Of a stretch of DNA of 64,000 nucleotides, positions 10,363 through 22,766 are shown piece after piece; position 1 is the first letter of the stretch; the number at the start of each line of letters is the position of its first letter. Origin of the DNA: Isoetes taiwanensis (taxonomy: Eukaryota; Streptophyta; Lycopodiopsida; Isoetales; Isoetaceae); assembly GCA_021234155.1 (NCBI GenBank), contig JAJEKV010000017.1, positions 18,050,372 to 18,114,371 of the forward strand, read 5' to 3'. The position numbers and the translations under genes are program-made. The notes beneath the pieces were generated by a model that was given only the letters and a program-made list of their open reading frames with translations, was not told the origin of the DNA and searched no databases.

Positions 10363-10780
10363 ATGGGATACAATAAAGTATTTGGATCAACCCATTGGAA
10401 ATTTGCTCTGATTTTGTTGTTTTGCATTGTTGTACTACATGATCGTGAGCTGTTGCAAGATGCAAATCCCCCTGAGGTTGGAAACATATTCTTTGAATAT
10501 TATATTTGTCATAAATGTTTGTTAGTTAGTACTTTTAACATCATACCACGTAGCATCATCTTTTAGAACATATGATGATTTATTCTCATACACACATTCA
10601 TCTTCTCAGGGCAACTATTCAAATCTTCTAGTGACGAGGAAGATAGGCTTTCTAGAGCAACTGAGCCCTTCATATGCTCCAGATCGTCCAATAAGTTTTG
10701 GTGGAGAACAAGTAAGCCCTTCATACTCTCCGGATCGTCCAGTAGGCTCTGGTGGACCAATTCGAGGGTCACATAAATGA
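10363..10780 (+). CDS. Candidate secreted-peptide precursor with two tandem SPSYxPDRP repeats
   Basis: Two exons, 10363-10476 and 10610-10780, join in phase 0 across a canonical GT-AG intron to give 94 residues. The N-terminus has a basic/polar head and a hydrophobic core (FALILLFCIVVL), as in a signal peptide. After a variable middle, exon 2 encodes two copies of a 17-residue unit: SPSYAPDRPISFGGEQV, then SPSYSPDRPVGSGGPI, ending RGSHK. Size, signal peptide, variable pro-region and conserved Pro/Gly/Ser/Tyr-rich C-terminal motif are the hallmarks of post-translationally processed plant peptide hormones (CEP, PIP, IDA, CLE classes). The terminal SGGPIRGSH loosely recalls the SGP/GH ends of PIP and CEP peptides, but it matches no class I can name. 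No known receptor or function can be assigned. Confidence 0.5.
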
Positions 10781-11934
10781 TCTTAAACAAAGCAAGATGT
10801 TGTGTTAGTATGTTGAACGTAGAGATTTTAAGTCATGGCTTTTAAAATGACAGTTATATATTAAAAGAAGCAAAATACTTGTTAGTTATTTCTAACTTTT
10901 TGAATTGCACCACTTATTAAAATTCATCTCGCTCATCTTTTTACATCAATTGTAAGATAGCAAGTATCATAAACTGTTGGCCTCAAATGTATACATCTGA
11001 GCAATGCGGAATGCTCAGTTTTGCAAGAAGAATTACTCAATTCCATCTGCAAAATAGAGCCATCTCTGACAAGGGCTTTGATTCTTGTGGTTCGATATTT
11101 TCTTGAAAATTCATATACGTAATCACAAAGTCAAGACAACTACTAAAATCTCAATTGCAAGCTGCTTTCTATCAAAAGCAAAATTTGTTTGATGCGGATT
11201 TCTTCTCCATCAGCTGAAGAGAGAGCTAGTAGTTCAGTTAAACAGAGGAAAAAAAGTCATAGCAGACATCGAATATTACTAAGCTGCGTTAGATTTTCGC
11301 AGATTTGTTCCACAGAATTCAGAACGAATTCAGCCATATTGTATAGACAGCGTGGGGTGCTCAAATAGCAAATATATCATGGTTTTAGAGATGCATTGAA
11401 GAATAGGTCTACTAAATTATATGTTATGCTTCTTAAAATTCTACAATCGAAATAGACGCTTCCTTGCCTCTATATCGTCCAAGGATTGGATCTAGATGAC
11501 TTTAAACTAATCTGCTAAAAGTGTTGGAATAGTGTGTTGAGGACACAATGCATTATCAAGGTCCTTCAGCTAACTAATATCTAACCATGTTTATACTCAT
11601 TTGGTTTCTTCTATATTGTAATATGTAGCATTATAACAGGGGGTTTTTTTGTGGTTTTGTACGGTTTTTCACATGGTTTTCCTATGATTTCGGCGTTGTA
11701 TTCGTGGAGACATACTAAATAGTATTTCTAGAGTGCGCCCTTTTTGGTTCGTTGATTTGGGTTGGTTTCAACAATCCGACGGTGGTTGTTGAGCCTTGTA
11801 TCTAATTTAGGGGTCGACCATTTGAAGGGTTTTAGGGTTCTGAGAATGGCAGATAGCGGCAGGGCTCGGCATTCTTTTTTTCTAGTCTTTGATTTCTCAT
11901 ATTCGGTCTCTCTCTGTCTCCAAACAAGCGAACT
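10781..11934. other. Intergenic AT-rich sequence; upstream region of the LEA gene
   Basis: No coding signal or repeat is recognised. The last 150 bp before the LEA start includes a pyrimidine-rich leader (TCTCTCTGTCTCC), typical of a plant 5' UTR. Confidence 0.4.
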
Positions 11935-12270
11935 ATGGCAGATCAGCGCGCCCATCAAGCTTCTGAACAGACCAAGGGCGCTGCCCAACACGCCTCTGAA
12001 CAGACCAAGGGTGCTGCCCATCAAGCTGCTGAACATGGCCGGGAGGCCAAGGATGCAACATCTCAAAAGACGTCTGAGGTATCTAGGTCAGTCTGCAAAG
12101 GAACATGCATCAGGTGCTGCAGGTAAGGCCAAGGAACAAACCGGACATGCCCAGGAGAAAGCGGGAGGAATGATACAGACTACACAAGACAAAGCTTACT
12201 CTGCCAAGGACCAAGCTGCTGAGAAAGCTCGGTATGCTAAGGATCGCCTTGACCACATTTTAGAATGTAT
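11935..12270 (+). pseudogene. Group-4-type LEA protein, frameshifted
   Basis: The first frame starts MADQRAHQASEQTKGAAQ and repeats ASEQTKGAA units up to SQKTSEV near 12080. The coding signal then continues one base out of frame as GQSAKEHASGAAGKAKEQTG and QTTQDKAYSAKDQAAEKARY up to about 12260. These Ala/Lys/Glu/Gln-rich 11-mer-like repeats are typical of LEA_4 proteins, which protect membranes and proteins during drying. No plausible intron reconciles the frames: GTATCTAG is only 8 nt. I therefore read a single indel, unless it is a sequence error. After DRLDHI the similarity ends. A separate exon-like piece at 12913-13006 could have been the original C-terminus. Confidence 0.6.
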
Positions 12271-12912
12271 TTATGAATTCACTTACCTTGCACAAGGCCC
12301 TTTATGTCCATGCATCTTCTCAACAGAGAAACAATGGCAGATCTATCCCAAGTATGCTCCTTCAGCCAGTCTCTTTCTTGGCACACATGCATCTTGTTCC
12401 CAGCCAAACACCTTACCATTTCGCTCTGATTTTCATCCTCAAGATTTAAATTGTAGTCATAGGCTGATGTTTGTCTACATAGTGTGCTGATTAGCATACG
12501 AAAACCAAGTTGCTTGCCTATAAGCAATATATCGTGTCCATGGGCGGGATCGAAAGCGAGAACTTCGGTTGTAGGCGACCCACGAGATGATCATTGCCGG
12601 TTCGAAACATTTCGAGGAAATGCTTTTGATTTCGACCTTTAGCACCACGAAAAGCTCCAAGGCTGTCTCGAATTCTTCAATCATTATAGTCCTTGTATTG
12701 CTGCTGCTACGAACGGAAGCGCCATCCAAAGGTAAACTATCGTTGCCGCTTGGTCGAATCTAAGCCCTTTGTGTTCTTCACCCTTTTGTTGTGTAACATA
12801 CTAATATACTAATGATTATTATGATAGGTGGAAAGCTCAAGAGTATGGCAGCAGTAGCTTTCTCTTGAGCTAGAAATGATTATTATGTAGGTGGAAATGA
12901 TTATTATGATAG

Positions 12913-13006
12913 GTGGAAAGCTACTGCTGCCAAGGATAAAAGCTGGAAATGTCCTCCGGCGGAGGTTGGTGGCAAAAGGTCTGCGGCTCTTGAGAAGGCC
13001 AAATAA
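12913..13006 (+). pseudogene. LEA-like C-terminal exon fragment
   Basis: After an acceptor-like ATAG the frame reads KATAAKDKSWKCPPAEVGG and ends EKAK-stop. Lys/Ala composition fits the end of the LEA gene upstream. Just before it lie inverted copies: AGCTCAAGAG at 12834 against CTCTTGAGCT at 12862, and a 16-nt piece at 12847-12862 that is the reverse complement of 12916-12931. These look like template-switch debris and could have broken the gene. Confidence 0.3.
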
Positions 13007-14008
13007 AGCTGTTGGGATGGGAGGTGAACAAAAGAAGCCTTGATTTGTCTATTCGAGATTCCAGATCCGTTTTTGAGCATGAGCATCAATTGTGTTACTA
13101 GGGCATCCATTTGTAGATTTCTCGGACATGCAACAGCAGGGGATTTTGTCCACATGCATGACAAGGAACAAATTTGGGGGCTTCACCTTCTTGAGTATTT
13201 CGTCCATCTCTATGATGAGTCTGAGGTTAATACATATTTTCACGGTTATGTAGCGGAGATAATTCTTGATCTTTGCTATGTGCCAGTGATGCAAAACATT
13301 CTCCCTTTCTGTAAGATGGATTCAACTCACAGATTTGAAATTGCCTTTACATTTGCTTGACATAGGGGCTTCAGATTTATGTGCTTCCGGTTCAGCTATA
13401 GTGGATGATGCAAAGAATTGGTGGGTTTGTAAAGTTTACAATTTTTTACTATTTAGTAACTTGGAGCTCAGTTTGGAAGGCTTGCAGAAGGCATGTCTTG
13501 GTAATTCTATGTCACGAGCTAGCAATTAAAATTTCACAACAAAACATGATTGCATGTAAACTTAAACTCTGCGGGCTTATGAACAATCTTGTGATTCCAG
13601 TATTACTTTTAAATCTCATTGTTGTTTGTCCGATCTATGAGACTGCATGACTTCTGTTGTGGATAATGGAAATAGTCACTCACTTCGATTTGTTCCAGGG
13701 ATAAGCATGGAAGATATATGACACAGTTGTATTCGGCATTGTATTCGTGTAGGATTTGGAGTAATGGTTTCTTCAAATAAACAGAAAAATGATTTGGAGT
13801 AATGGTTTTCATTATTAATAAATTCTATTATTACATGATACATCATATATTAATATTGGTATTGGTATAATATTATATGTCTAATTCTATGCAATATTTC
13901 TGTTTCCATAATTTGAGCACCTCTAGTTTGTTAGATTTGTGAGGCTACGATACATCATCCATCATTATAGTATTAGGTAATGTGTATATCTACTATCCTA
14001 CACCATTC
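13007..14008. other. No supported gene
   Basis: A plus-strand open frame at 13040-13360 (about 106 codons; contains DKEQIWGLHLLEYFVHLYDE) has no recognised domain and no initiation context. The rest is AT-rich. Confidence 0.3.
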
Positions 14009-14520
14009 TTAAGGCCCCGAAGGGGCTAAATTTTTTTTTAGGTAACACAAACCATTAACACACAACTATCATTAACATTATTAACACAAACCATTGCATT
14101 TGACACATTTAAATTAAAATCCCCCTTAAACCCCCTTTGGTTTGGGTGCATATTCACACGGGGGTTACTCCGGGCAACGAGAGCTGTCGGATGGGCATAT
14201 TTGCCCTTTATTCCAAGATCTGGACCGTACATAGTGATCCTCGTTTGTGGGGTATGCATGTACAAGTTTTTGTATACTGTATATTAAAGTTTGTAAAATA
14301 CTATAAGGTTTGAAAGAATATACTTAATGGTGTTAATTTTATACATGTACAAATTTTTTGGGGCTCTCGTTGCCCTACGTAACCCCCCGTGTGAATATGC
14401 ACCCAAACCAAAGGGGGTTTAAGGGGGATTTTAATTTAAATGTGTCAAATGCAATGGTTTGTGTTAATAATGTTAATGATAGTTGTGTGTTAATGGTTAG
14501 TTGTGTACATGTATAAAATC
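14009..14520. mobile_element. Foldback/MITE-like element with arms of about 145 bp
   Basis: The left arm (about 14041-14184) and right arm (about 14361-14508) are near-perfect reverse complements. Shared blocks include ACCATTAACACACAACTATC, GCATTTGACACATTTAAATT and GGTTTGGGTGCATATTCACA. The arms flank a loop of about 175 bp. A leading segment (GGCCCCGAAGGGGC) at 14012 also occurs in a second copy near 54050, so the true terminus probably lies at 14009-14012. There is no coding capacity. Confidence 0.8.
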
Positions 14521-14610
14521 AAATCATTGGGCAATTTATTTCAAACTATAGTGTCTCATAGAACTTGCTATATGATATACTCAACTTATGGAGCATAAAA
14601 AAGCAAGGAA

Positions 14611-15720
14611 ATAATTTTTTTTTAATATCTATCATAATAATTGAATAGACTAGAATAGAATACATTTTATGTCCTTTCAATCTAGCAGCCCTTGAATTTG
14701 TGTAGCATTTGCGGGCTTCCTCTCATGGAGGATGCTACCAACTATTATGCAAAGTTGTTTTTAGCTACCACACAAGTTTATCTTGTCATTATACCTGCAT
14801 CCCATTTATAATTGGCTTCTTAGCCATATATGGGAGTGCATTGTTATTTTCAGGTTTGAAGTTGCACGTTGTGGGCTCCTCCTTGTGCCACGGTGTTTAA
14901 TTATCATTTCTTTAATGGCTCTTGCCGTTTTTGCTTACATGCTGTCTCTTTTTATCAGTACTGGAATTGGGAGGTCTTGAAATCTGGTCCTAGTATATGT
15001 GTATGTTGGACATTCAATAAACATGTGTGTCTCTTCTTCTATTCTTCCCATGTCGCGTATCTTGCATATTTGGTCGACCCTGTCAATTTTCCTCCATCTG
15101 TCCCATCCGATTCTCAAGTCATGACTGCCCATTTGAAATCTCGCTATGATATCTCTGTTTATTTTGGTTATTTTGCATTTTTGGTATAAGTCTTGGTCAA
15201 TTTGCCCCTTTGGATTGAATACTTTTTATAGCCATTCCATTTTGGATCCTGTATGTCTGACTAGCCAATTCCTCGTTGTTGTGCCTGTCCATATGTCATC
15301 CCAGACTCCTTCCTTAAGGATGTGTCTCAATTCCAATCCCATGCATCTTGTCCATTTTCATACTTTGTTGAACCATCCCTGACCTAATAGTACGTGTTAT
15401 TTAACCGATTCTGAGATTGCTATTGTGGATAGCTTATCCAGTTTCATGTTTTCATTGTCCTTTAGAAGGTAGCTAATCGTTCTTTTCCATGCTCTTGTTT
15501 CAATTGGTTTCTCCCCTTTTTCATACACAATTGTGGCTATGGGTGTGCCTATTCTTAATTCATACTCTTGGCAGTGACATTGTCGGAGCGTATCTTCCTA
15601 TTTTTCCCATTTGTGCTATGTGAGTTCTAGACCCCAAGCCTCACATCTATACATCTACGTTGACGCTACTAAATGTGCTGAAGAGATATGACTTGATTTC
15701 CCAATCTATGATCTACTTCT
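14611..15720 (-). mobile_element. LINE, 3' part with zf-RVT domain
   Basis: On the minus strand, frames interrupted by stops give the C-terminal part of a LINE ORF2. These include WKRTISYLLKDNENMKLDK and, at 15190-14935, the zf-RVT-like end: ARFQMGSHDLRI, then RIEEETHMFIECPTYTYTR. This pattern (RxxxGSHxL ... EExHxxxECPxY...R) is standard for reverse transcriptase C-termini of plant LINEs. The minus-strand 3' end probably lies at the T-run at 14611-14620. The element has no intact frame. Confidence 0.7.
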
Positions 15721-15799
15721 GTTACACTAATTCTTCATGACATAGTAATTGCCTATGGCTGCCAGCAGTTGACATCGTGAGCATAAGATACTGGTGTAT

Positions 15800-16030
15800 G
15801 CATTGTAGGACAAGCAGGCTTTCGTCCAGGCCATTCTACGATAGACCATATTTTCACATTGCGCATGCTTATTGAACATAATCGAAGCTTGAAACAAGAC
15901 CTCTATATATGCTTTGTGGATTTTATTTCCGCCTTTGATACAGTACCCCGAGCTTATTTGACAGTGCTTGCAAGCAGTTGGGGTTCCATCCGAAAGAATG
16001 GAGGCAATAAACAGGGACATATCTTCCAGT
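15800..16030 (+). mobile_element. LINE reverse-transcriptase core, inverted relative to its 3' part
   Basis: The plus strand reads GQAGFRPGHSTIDHIFTLRM, then LYICFVDFISAFDTVPR (RT motif A with its catalytic Asp), then after a frameshift AVGVPSERMEAINRDISSS. It directly abuts the minus-strand 3' part, so the two halves of one element lie head to head. Confidence 0.75.
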
Positions 16031-16037
16031 AACTTGC

Positions 16038-16289
16038 ATGAAGCTACCCCCTAAAAGTGAAGTTGGTGAAAGGCCACTTCAGGTTCGAAAAATTTACGCT
16101 GACCATCTGAGGAACCTGAAAGACAGAATAAAGAGCAATCCAAATGCTCATGTGGCCCCAATAGTTGCTCTTGTTGACAGGGAGCAGTGCACTGACCCCC
16201 AAGACTATGACAGGAAAAATGCAGACACCTACACACATTATGTGGGAGGAAATCACAGCTTCAAGGCAAGAAGGCAACTGTCCATATAA
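16038..16289 (+). CDS. Fragment with ParB-like GGNHS motif
   Basis: An 83-codon frame begins MKLPPKSEVGERPLQVRKIY and continues with NPNAHVAPIVALVD and YTHYVGGNHSFKARRQL before a stop. The VGGNHS segment resembles the GGxHR-type motif of ParB/sulfiredoxin-fold domains, and the N-terminal half resembles leaders of transposon-linked proteins. It begins where the LINE fragment ends and no further exon is visible, so I read it as a remnant. Assignment is tentative. Confidence 0.3.
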   Translation: MKLPPKSEVGERPLQVRKIYADHLRNLKDRIKSNPNAHVAPIVALVDREQCTDPQDYDRKNADTYTHYVGGNHSFKARRQLSI

Positions 16290-19200
16290 ATACGGAAACA
16301 ATGAAGATAAGAGTTCCTAGAGTAGACGTTAAGCATGTTCACTAGGAACTTAGGGTGGCATCTCTCACTGTGGTATTTGTGATTAGAACTCGAGGATCTA
16401 GTCGAATAGGCTCTTTTTTGATGTATGAATCAAAAACTATGGAAAGTGTGGTGTTAAAACCCCAATATGTATAGTACAATATAACACGAAGTTGAATTAT
16501 GGTGGATAATATCATCCACTAGATAGTTATGCGGGTGCGGATTATAATTATAGGCTACGACAAGAGTATACATGGAAGGACACATGTATTAAACATGTGG
16601 ATAGTGAGGATTATACAACACGGTAGGCAAGTATGAGCACCGCTATGTAGTTATGTGGAAGAATGACATGTGATTCTAGACCTAGGATTGGTTCACATAT
16701 GTTACTATATCATATAATGACAAGATAGTGGTCATGAATGTTGGAATGTAGTATCAAATACTGCATTAGTACTGAGATTAAGGATGTCGATTGTGACATT
16801 CAGATTTATGTCGTACAGAAAAATAGTAGAATATTCGTACAAGACGAACAGAATGTTACAGGATAAAGTTAGAAATAAGCGTAATTGTATGCTTGTACCT
16901 GAAGGTATCTAGAGGTATGACGTACCAGAGATAAGCGGGTGAAAGCATGCTAGGGTGTACCATATAAAGTTCTTTTTAGGGAGTGCAAAACTACCCAAAA
17001 AAGTACCCAATGCTAGGTACTGGTAACTTGCATAAATGTCTCAATAAACCATAAGTTTGAGAGTTGATTCATTAATTTTAGTCTCTAAAAGTATTGTTAT
17101 CCTTTAATACTATAGATTGACATGTTATTGACCTTCAATTCAAATGTTTTATATTGATTTTAATGGGAAGAAAAAACAGAAAGTACCAGTTTTAAAAGTA
17201 CCCATTGAAGGTACTTTTGAGGGTTCCAAAAGTGGTACACCGTAGCATGCTTTCACCCAAGCATTGAAGTTATCTCGATTGTTTGGGGTTGACTGACGTC
17301 GGCAAGTACAACATACTAAGGGACATATAAGGTGTTCAAGTTAGGGAAATAGCCAGAGTAAGTCTAGCATATATGGCGACATTATATTCAAAACCATCCC
17401 GACCATGGTTGGAACGAAATGGAAATAACAGATAATAGGAGTTCAACTACTCAAGGGTTCTAGAGGCCAATGAATTGATTCATCGTTACAAGCTGAGAGT
17501 ATCAAGTGGGTGTGGAAATAGCAGGATATATGAAATATCCCTTCCAATAATGGAAGAAGATTAAGATGGTGCCTTTGCCAATTCTATCTTAGGGATAACT
17601 GACAAGAGGGCAATATATACCAGTTCCAAGTCCCAATAAGGAGCAAGACGAGGTGTATAGAAGAGATGGGATGAGATTATATGAATCAGTAGTCTATATA
17701 TTTTGAGAATTTCCTTACTCTCGGGGGAGCAATGCTAAATCCTGAAGGAGTGGCTCAAGGATCACTTGCCTTGAGGTAAACAGCTCCTATTAAAATGATT
17801 TTTAAGACCCTTAAGACAATAAAGAATTGGATAGCGCTATGGCGATTGCTAATGAAGGTTTGGTCACAGGGGTTTCTATTATGAGATCAAGAGGGTTTGA
17901 TGCCTCTGTCTCATTATGAGGGAGCCAAAGAGGACAACATTTGAAACCAATCAAAAGTTGAAGGTGACATGATAACTTAACAAAATAGGTTAATCGTGAC
18001 AAAGCATGGTTGATATTGGGGACGCAAAGGATATTTAGCTGAAGGAGGCTAGAGAAAAGCTCCTCATCTGGAGTAGTAACCTTGAATTATGGTATAATCC
18101 CGTGGGTGGTATCATAGTTTATGTACAGGTCTGAAGTACCATAAGGCACTAAAGGAATAGTTGAAGTAGCTGAGGATCCTATCAAAATGTAGGCAGCATA
18201 TAGAATTCCAATATAGGGCTGGCCACTGCCTAGTTGGGAAGTCAGTGGCTCGGCAAAAGGAACTACCAAGCTTATACCTTAGCCAAGTTAGAACAGAGCT
18301 CTAGTATTGGGGGATGAGGACATATGTTTATCACGTACGTAGTATGGACCATACGATAAACATCTTAAAGAGGTAATCTATGCAGTGATACGGGGAGAGA
18401 AGGTCGATTATACCCCAAACTTACCAATGAAGGGTCTGGAGTATGTCTGGAATGTGCAAACAACAGTCAATCTGTTGCATGTTAAGGTAAGATGCTATAG
18501 TTGGCAATTGAAATGAATGTCAACGGCCAATAGAACAAAGCTCAAGATGATGGGGTTGAATGGTACGATAGTATAATTCTTGGCTGGATGACGAATGACA
18601 TTTATCTGATATAAATCAAATGTGGTTGTGGAAACATGAAAGGATAGATATCCAACATGATGCCTGCTTGGATGTGGAAGAGTCGAAGTCAATGGGTTAC
18701 GCAGAGTTATAATTTTAAATGTCTAGGGCTAGAACATGAATGCAAGCCGGGGTGGCAGGAAATTAACTATATGGCGAATAGAAAACGTAAGGGAGGTGCC
18801 GTGATGGCTGTAGGTAACTTACAAATTTCACTAAGGCTCACTCCCTAAATCAAAACATGACTATGGCTTACGGAAGTATGCCAAGTATTTGTATTTCTGG
18901 CATAGCGGCATGACGGCAACACAGAGGGACATAAGGTCTAATAGTTCTAAGATGGATAACGACGGTAAATGATAACTCCCAATGATATGCGGGTTAAATA
19001 GATACAGGGAAATTTAAAGACATAGATGCAACCTTTAAGGCAGAGACCATTGTGTCATACGAACATATAATAGTGGGTTAAAAGCCAACAAGAGGGTTAA
19101 AAGATATCTGAAGGAGTAAATGGGTCGGTAACCCTACAGAGGACGACTCATAACCAAAGGGGATATAGAGAACATATTAAAGAAGAAGATGAAAATAAGG

Positions 19201-20540
19201 AACTACGATTCCTAATGGGTAGGCCACCCTGTTGGGAGGGTTACTACTTGCACAACTTTGGGGATGAGTTATATACGTAAGGGTAACGGTGACGTCAAGA
19301 GGTTGACTTTCGGAAATAGGGCATGAGTGTGGCGTATATGCGAATGCCACAGGCATGACAGTGGCATGACATCGGCATGGAAGAATGTAAGAGAGAACAA
19401 TTCAAAGATCTATGAGTATGCTAAAGCATAGGGTTCCAATCACATGCAGGGTAAAAGTCATAGAGTAACTAGAGCGCTTAACTATAACCTTGGAGCATAA
19501 ACTTATGGATCATACAATATATAGCAGTAATTTAGAAGATAACAAGAGGATGAAAGAAGATCTGAAAGGTTAGATTACTTAGTGATCCTACGGACGAAAA
19601 ATTTATATATATTATATCAAGCACACAGGTGATGAGCAGTATTGGGAGTAAGAAGCAATACGTTTCAAGGCCAGGATGAAGGAAATCGATGATAGTCCCA
19701 AGAAGGTAGCAAAGAAGAAGACGAAATTAATAGATTATTATTCATTATGTGGGGCTACCGGGCAGAAAGGCAGCAGGGGATTTTGAAAAAAAAAAAAAAC
19801 CCGTTGGACTTAAATAGGGGCCTTAGGGATAAAAGGATTTCAATTTTTGGGATAACATGGCGAACAATAATTTTACAAAGACCCTAAGAGTAACGGGAGT
19901 CGCTGTAGAAGGGTGCCGGATTGGTACTAACATTTGGGACTATTGTTATAATTCCCTAAGATAGGTAGATTATTCATGGAACTTAGTGGCCCTGTGACAC
20001 TAAAGTAATGGTTAGAAGGAGTTTGTCCTAATCAAATTTAGGTATTCTTGAAGGTGTTGATGAGCCCAAAATGGTGGCATACCTTCAAGTGTTAGGGTAG
20101 AAAAACCTGAAAAGAGGTTTAGCCCTCGCAAGTTGACAGGCATGTGATGCGTTTATATACTTATTGGGATATAGGCGGTGAAGAGTGGTACAAACTGGTA
20201 CCAAGGTTTATGCCCTAGACAGATTGGAGTTCGAACTCAAGCAATTATGATGTGTTACTGAGTATATGTCGTGAAATAAAGAAAAGTAGTGAAGGGTGGT
20301 GGTACAATTTACAAACCCAAGCCCTAGAGGGTTGCTGCATGGCAGTGCCTAGTTGGTTGGGTCAAGAGAAGTATATTCTCTGAGAAGTAAGGCAGTCACG
20401 GCTTAGAGACTAAAAGAAATAGCAGTAGGTATGGTGGCCTCTATAGTGCTACTTAGCTCCTGACATGTGAAGTCGAATGAAATAGCATTTAAAGCAGATG
20501 AAGGTACTAGACATTAAACGAAGGCAGGGTTGAAAGAATT
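16290..20540. other. Long decayed region without open frames
   Basis: More than 4 kb has almost no frame above 60 codons. Composition is A/G-rich on the plus strand. It may be the worn body of an LTR retrotransposon: a weak plus-strand resemblance to the reverse-transcriptase end (HTINILK, EKVDYTPN near 18350-18420) was seen but is not conclusive. It also holds the MITE at 16937-17258. Confidence 0.35.
16937..17258. mobile_element. 322-bp MITE with 26-bp terminal inverted repeats
   Basis: The left end GGGTGAAAGCATGCTAGGGT... is matched by the inverted right end (...GTAGCATGCTTTCACCC) with one mismatch in 26. The flanking tetranucleotide AAGC is present on both sides (16933-16936 and 17259-17262) as an apparent target-site duplication. 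Internal sequence carries several AGTACC/GGTACT motifs and no coding capacity. Confidence 0.75.
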
Positions 20541-20843
20541 TTGCTACCAGAGAAAAATTATTTAAACATCAGTACTGGAAAATTCTGTACTGCGAGGGTA
20601 TTTCTGCGAGCGAACATTTATCACAGGGGAGAGCGGATTAGGATCCTACCTAGGAGATGCTATCTCGCTCAGAAGAGTCACCGTCCATTCAGCATCGAGA
20701 AAGTGCGATACTATGGTCGAGGAACCTATTGGCCGAGACCAATAATGTCCTTTGAGGTGAGCGCACCTTGCGATGGTTGCACATGTCCGACGGAGTTGTT
20801 GCCACCACAATGTGGGTTTACGGAAGACGGTCTTCTAATTTAA
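20541..20843 (+). CDS. Unrecognised 100-codon open frame
   Basis: The frame begins MLPEKNYLNISTGKFC and includes a Cys-rich end (PCDGCTCPTELLPPQCG). It is GC-richer than its flanks, which may indicate a fragment of something once coding. No domain is recognised and there is no promoter context. Confidence 0.15.
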   Translation: MLPEKNYLNISTGKFCTARVFLRANIYHRGERIRILPRRCYLAQKSHRPFSIEKVRYYGRGTYWPRPIMSFEVSAPCDGCTCPTELLPPQCGFTEDGLLI

Positions 20844-20887
20844 ATAGAAAATAGATCTACTATAAATAAGCAAAAACTATTATGTTC

Positions 20888-20965
20888 CTTGGTAGAGGAA
20901 ATTAGCCCATTGGTAAAGGGATTGGCTTGGCCGTAGGAGGTCAAGGGTTCACTCCCACTATATGC
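20888..20965 (+). mobile_element. tRNA-derived SINE-like head
   Basis: An A-box-like TAGCCCATTGGTAAAGG at about 20903 and a B-box-like GGTCAAGGGTTCACTCC at about 20939 are spaced as in tRNA-type Pol III promoters. A second, weaker pair occurs at 21058-21104 (GGTGATAAGGGTCT and GGTCACGGGTTCAAA), so a dimeric or nested SINE is possible. No complete cloverleaf forms, so it is not a tRNA gene. Confidence 0.45.
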
Positions 20966-21565
20966 TTCTTTCTTTTAAAAAGAGTTGTGGTCTAGAAATA
21001 GAACATTAGATATGTATAAGAAAATATCAAATATAAATATGACATTTAAAGAAAGTTGGTATGGTGATAAGGGTCTAAGATTGGAACTAGGTCACGGGTT
21101 CAAAATGTGGGCAAAATTTTTTTATTTTTTATTTTATAAAAAAAGTCAAAGTTGGTCAAAATCGGTGGACTCTGAAATTTTTATGTTGAGAATTCGAAAA
21201 GAAAACCATTTTTTGTCATAGTGCTCTGGTTTTGGATTTTCTCTCTCATATTTACCTTTTTGAGTCAGTCAAAAGGTGTTCTAAGCTAATTTAGGAGTCC
21301 CCGACGCGATGGAATAAAATTTTTTCGAATCCGAGCTTCCTAGAGAAAGTTACGGCCTCTGGAAAAGAGGGACCTTGTTCTGCCAAACTCCACACTGTCT
21401 TACCTTTATACCACTAAATTTTTTCCACATCCACTCTACTAGCACAATTTTGGGCCTCAACCAAACTAACTACAAGGTTCTAGCAAATTCTTCCTATGTT
21501 AGAGTCCCCTTAACGTTCTATCGAGTTAGAACATGGCCAATGCAATGATCTGGTCTACCAAAATC

Positions 21566-21579
21566 ATGCTCTGATACCA
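21566..21579 (-). other. LTR-retrotransposon primer-binding site (initiator tRNA-Met type)
   Basis: The plus strand reads ATGCTCTGATACCA, the reverse complement of TGGTATCAGAGCAT. This is the common plant LTR-element primer-binding site complementary to the initiator tRNA-Met 3' end. One base later, TGTGATGC at 21581 gives a fitting LTR end. The element is therefore on the minus strand with its body to the left. Confidence 0.65.
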
Positions 21580-21580
21580 T

Positions 21581-22766
<1,186 letters not shown>

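Noticed and set aside
18300-18500. Ty3-type reverse transcriptase fragment on the plus strand
   Set aside because: Only a few residues resemble the RT end, and the orientation conflicts with the primer-binding site at 21566; too weak to list.
20901-20957. tRNA gene
   Set aside because: A and B boxes are present, but acceptor and anticodon stems do not pair; treated as a SINE head.
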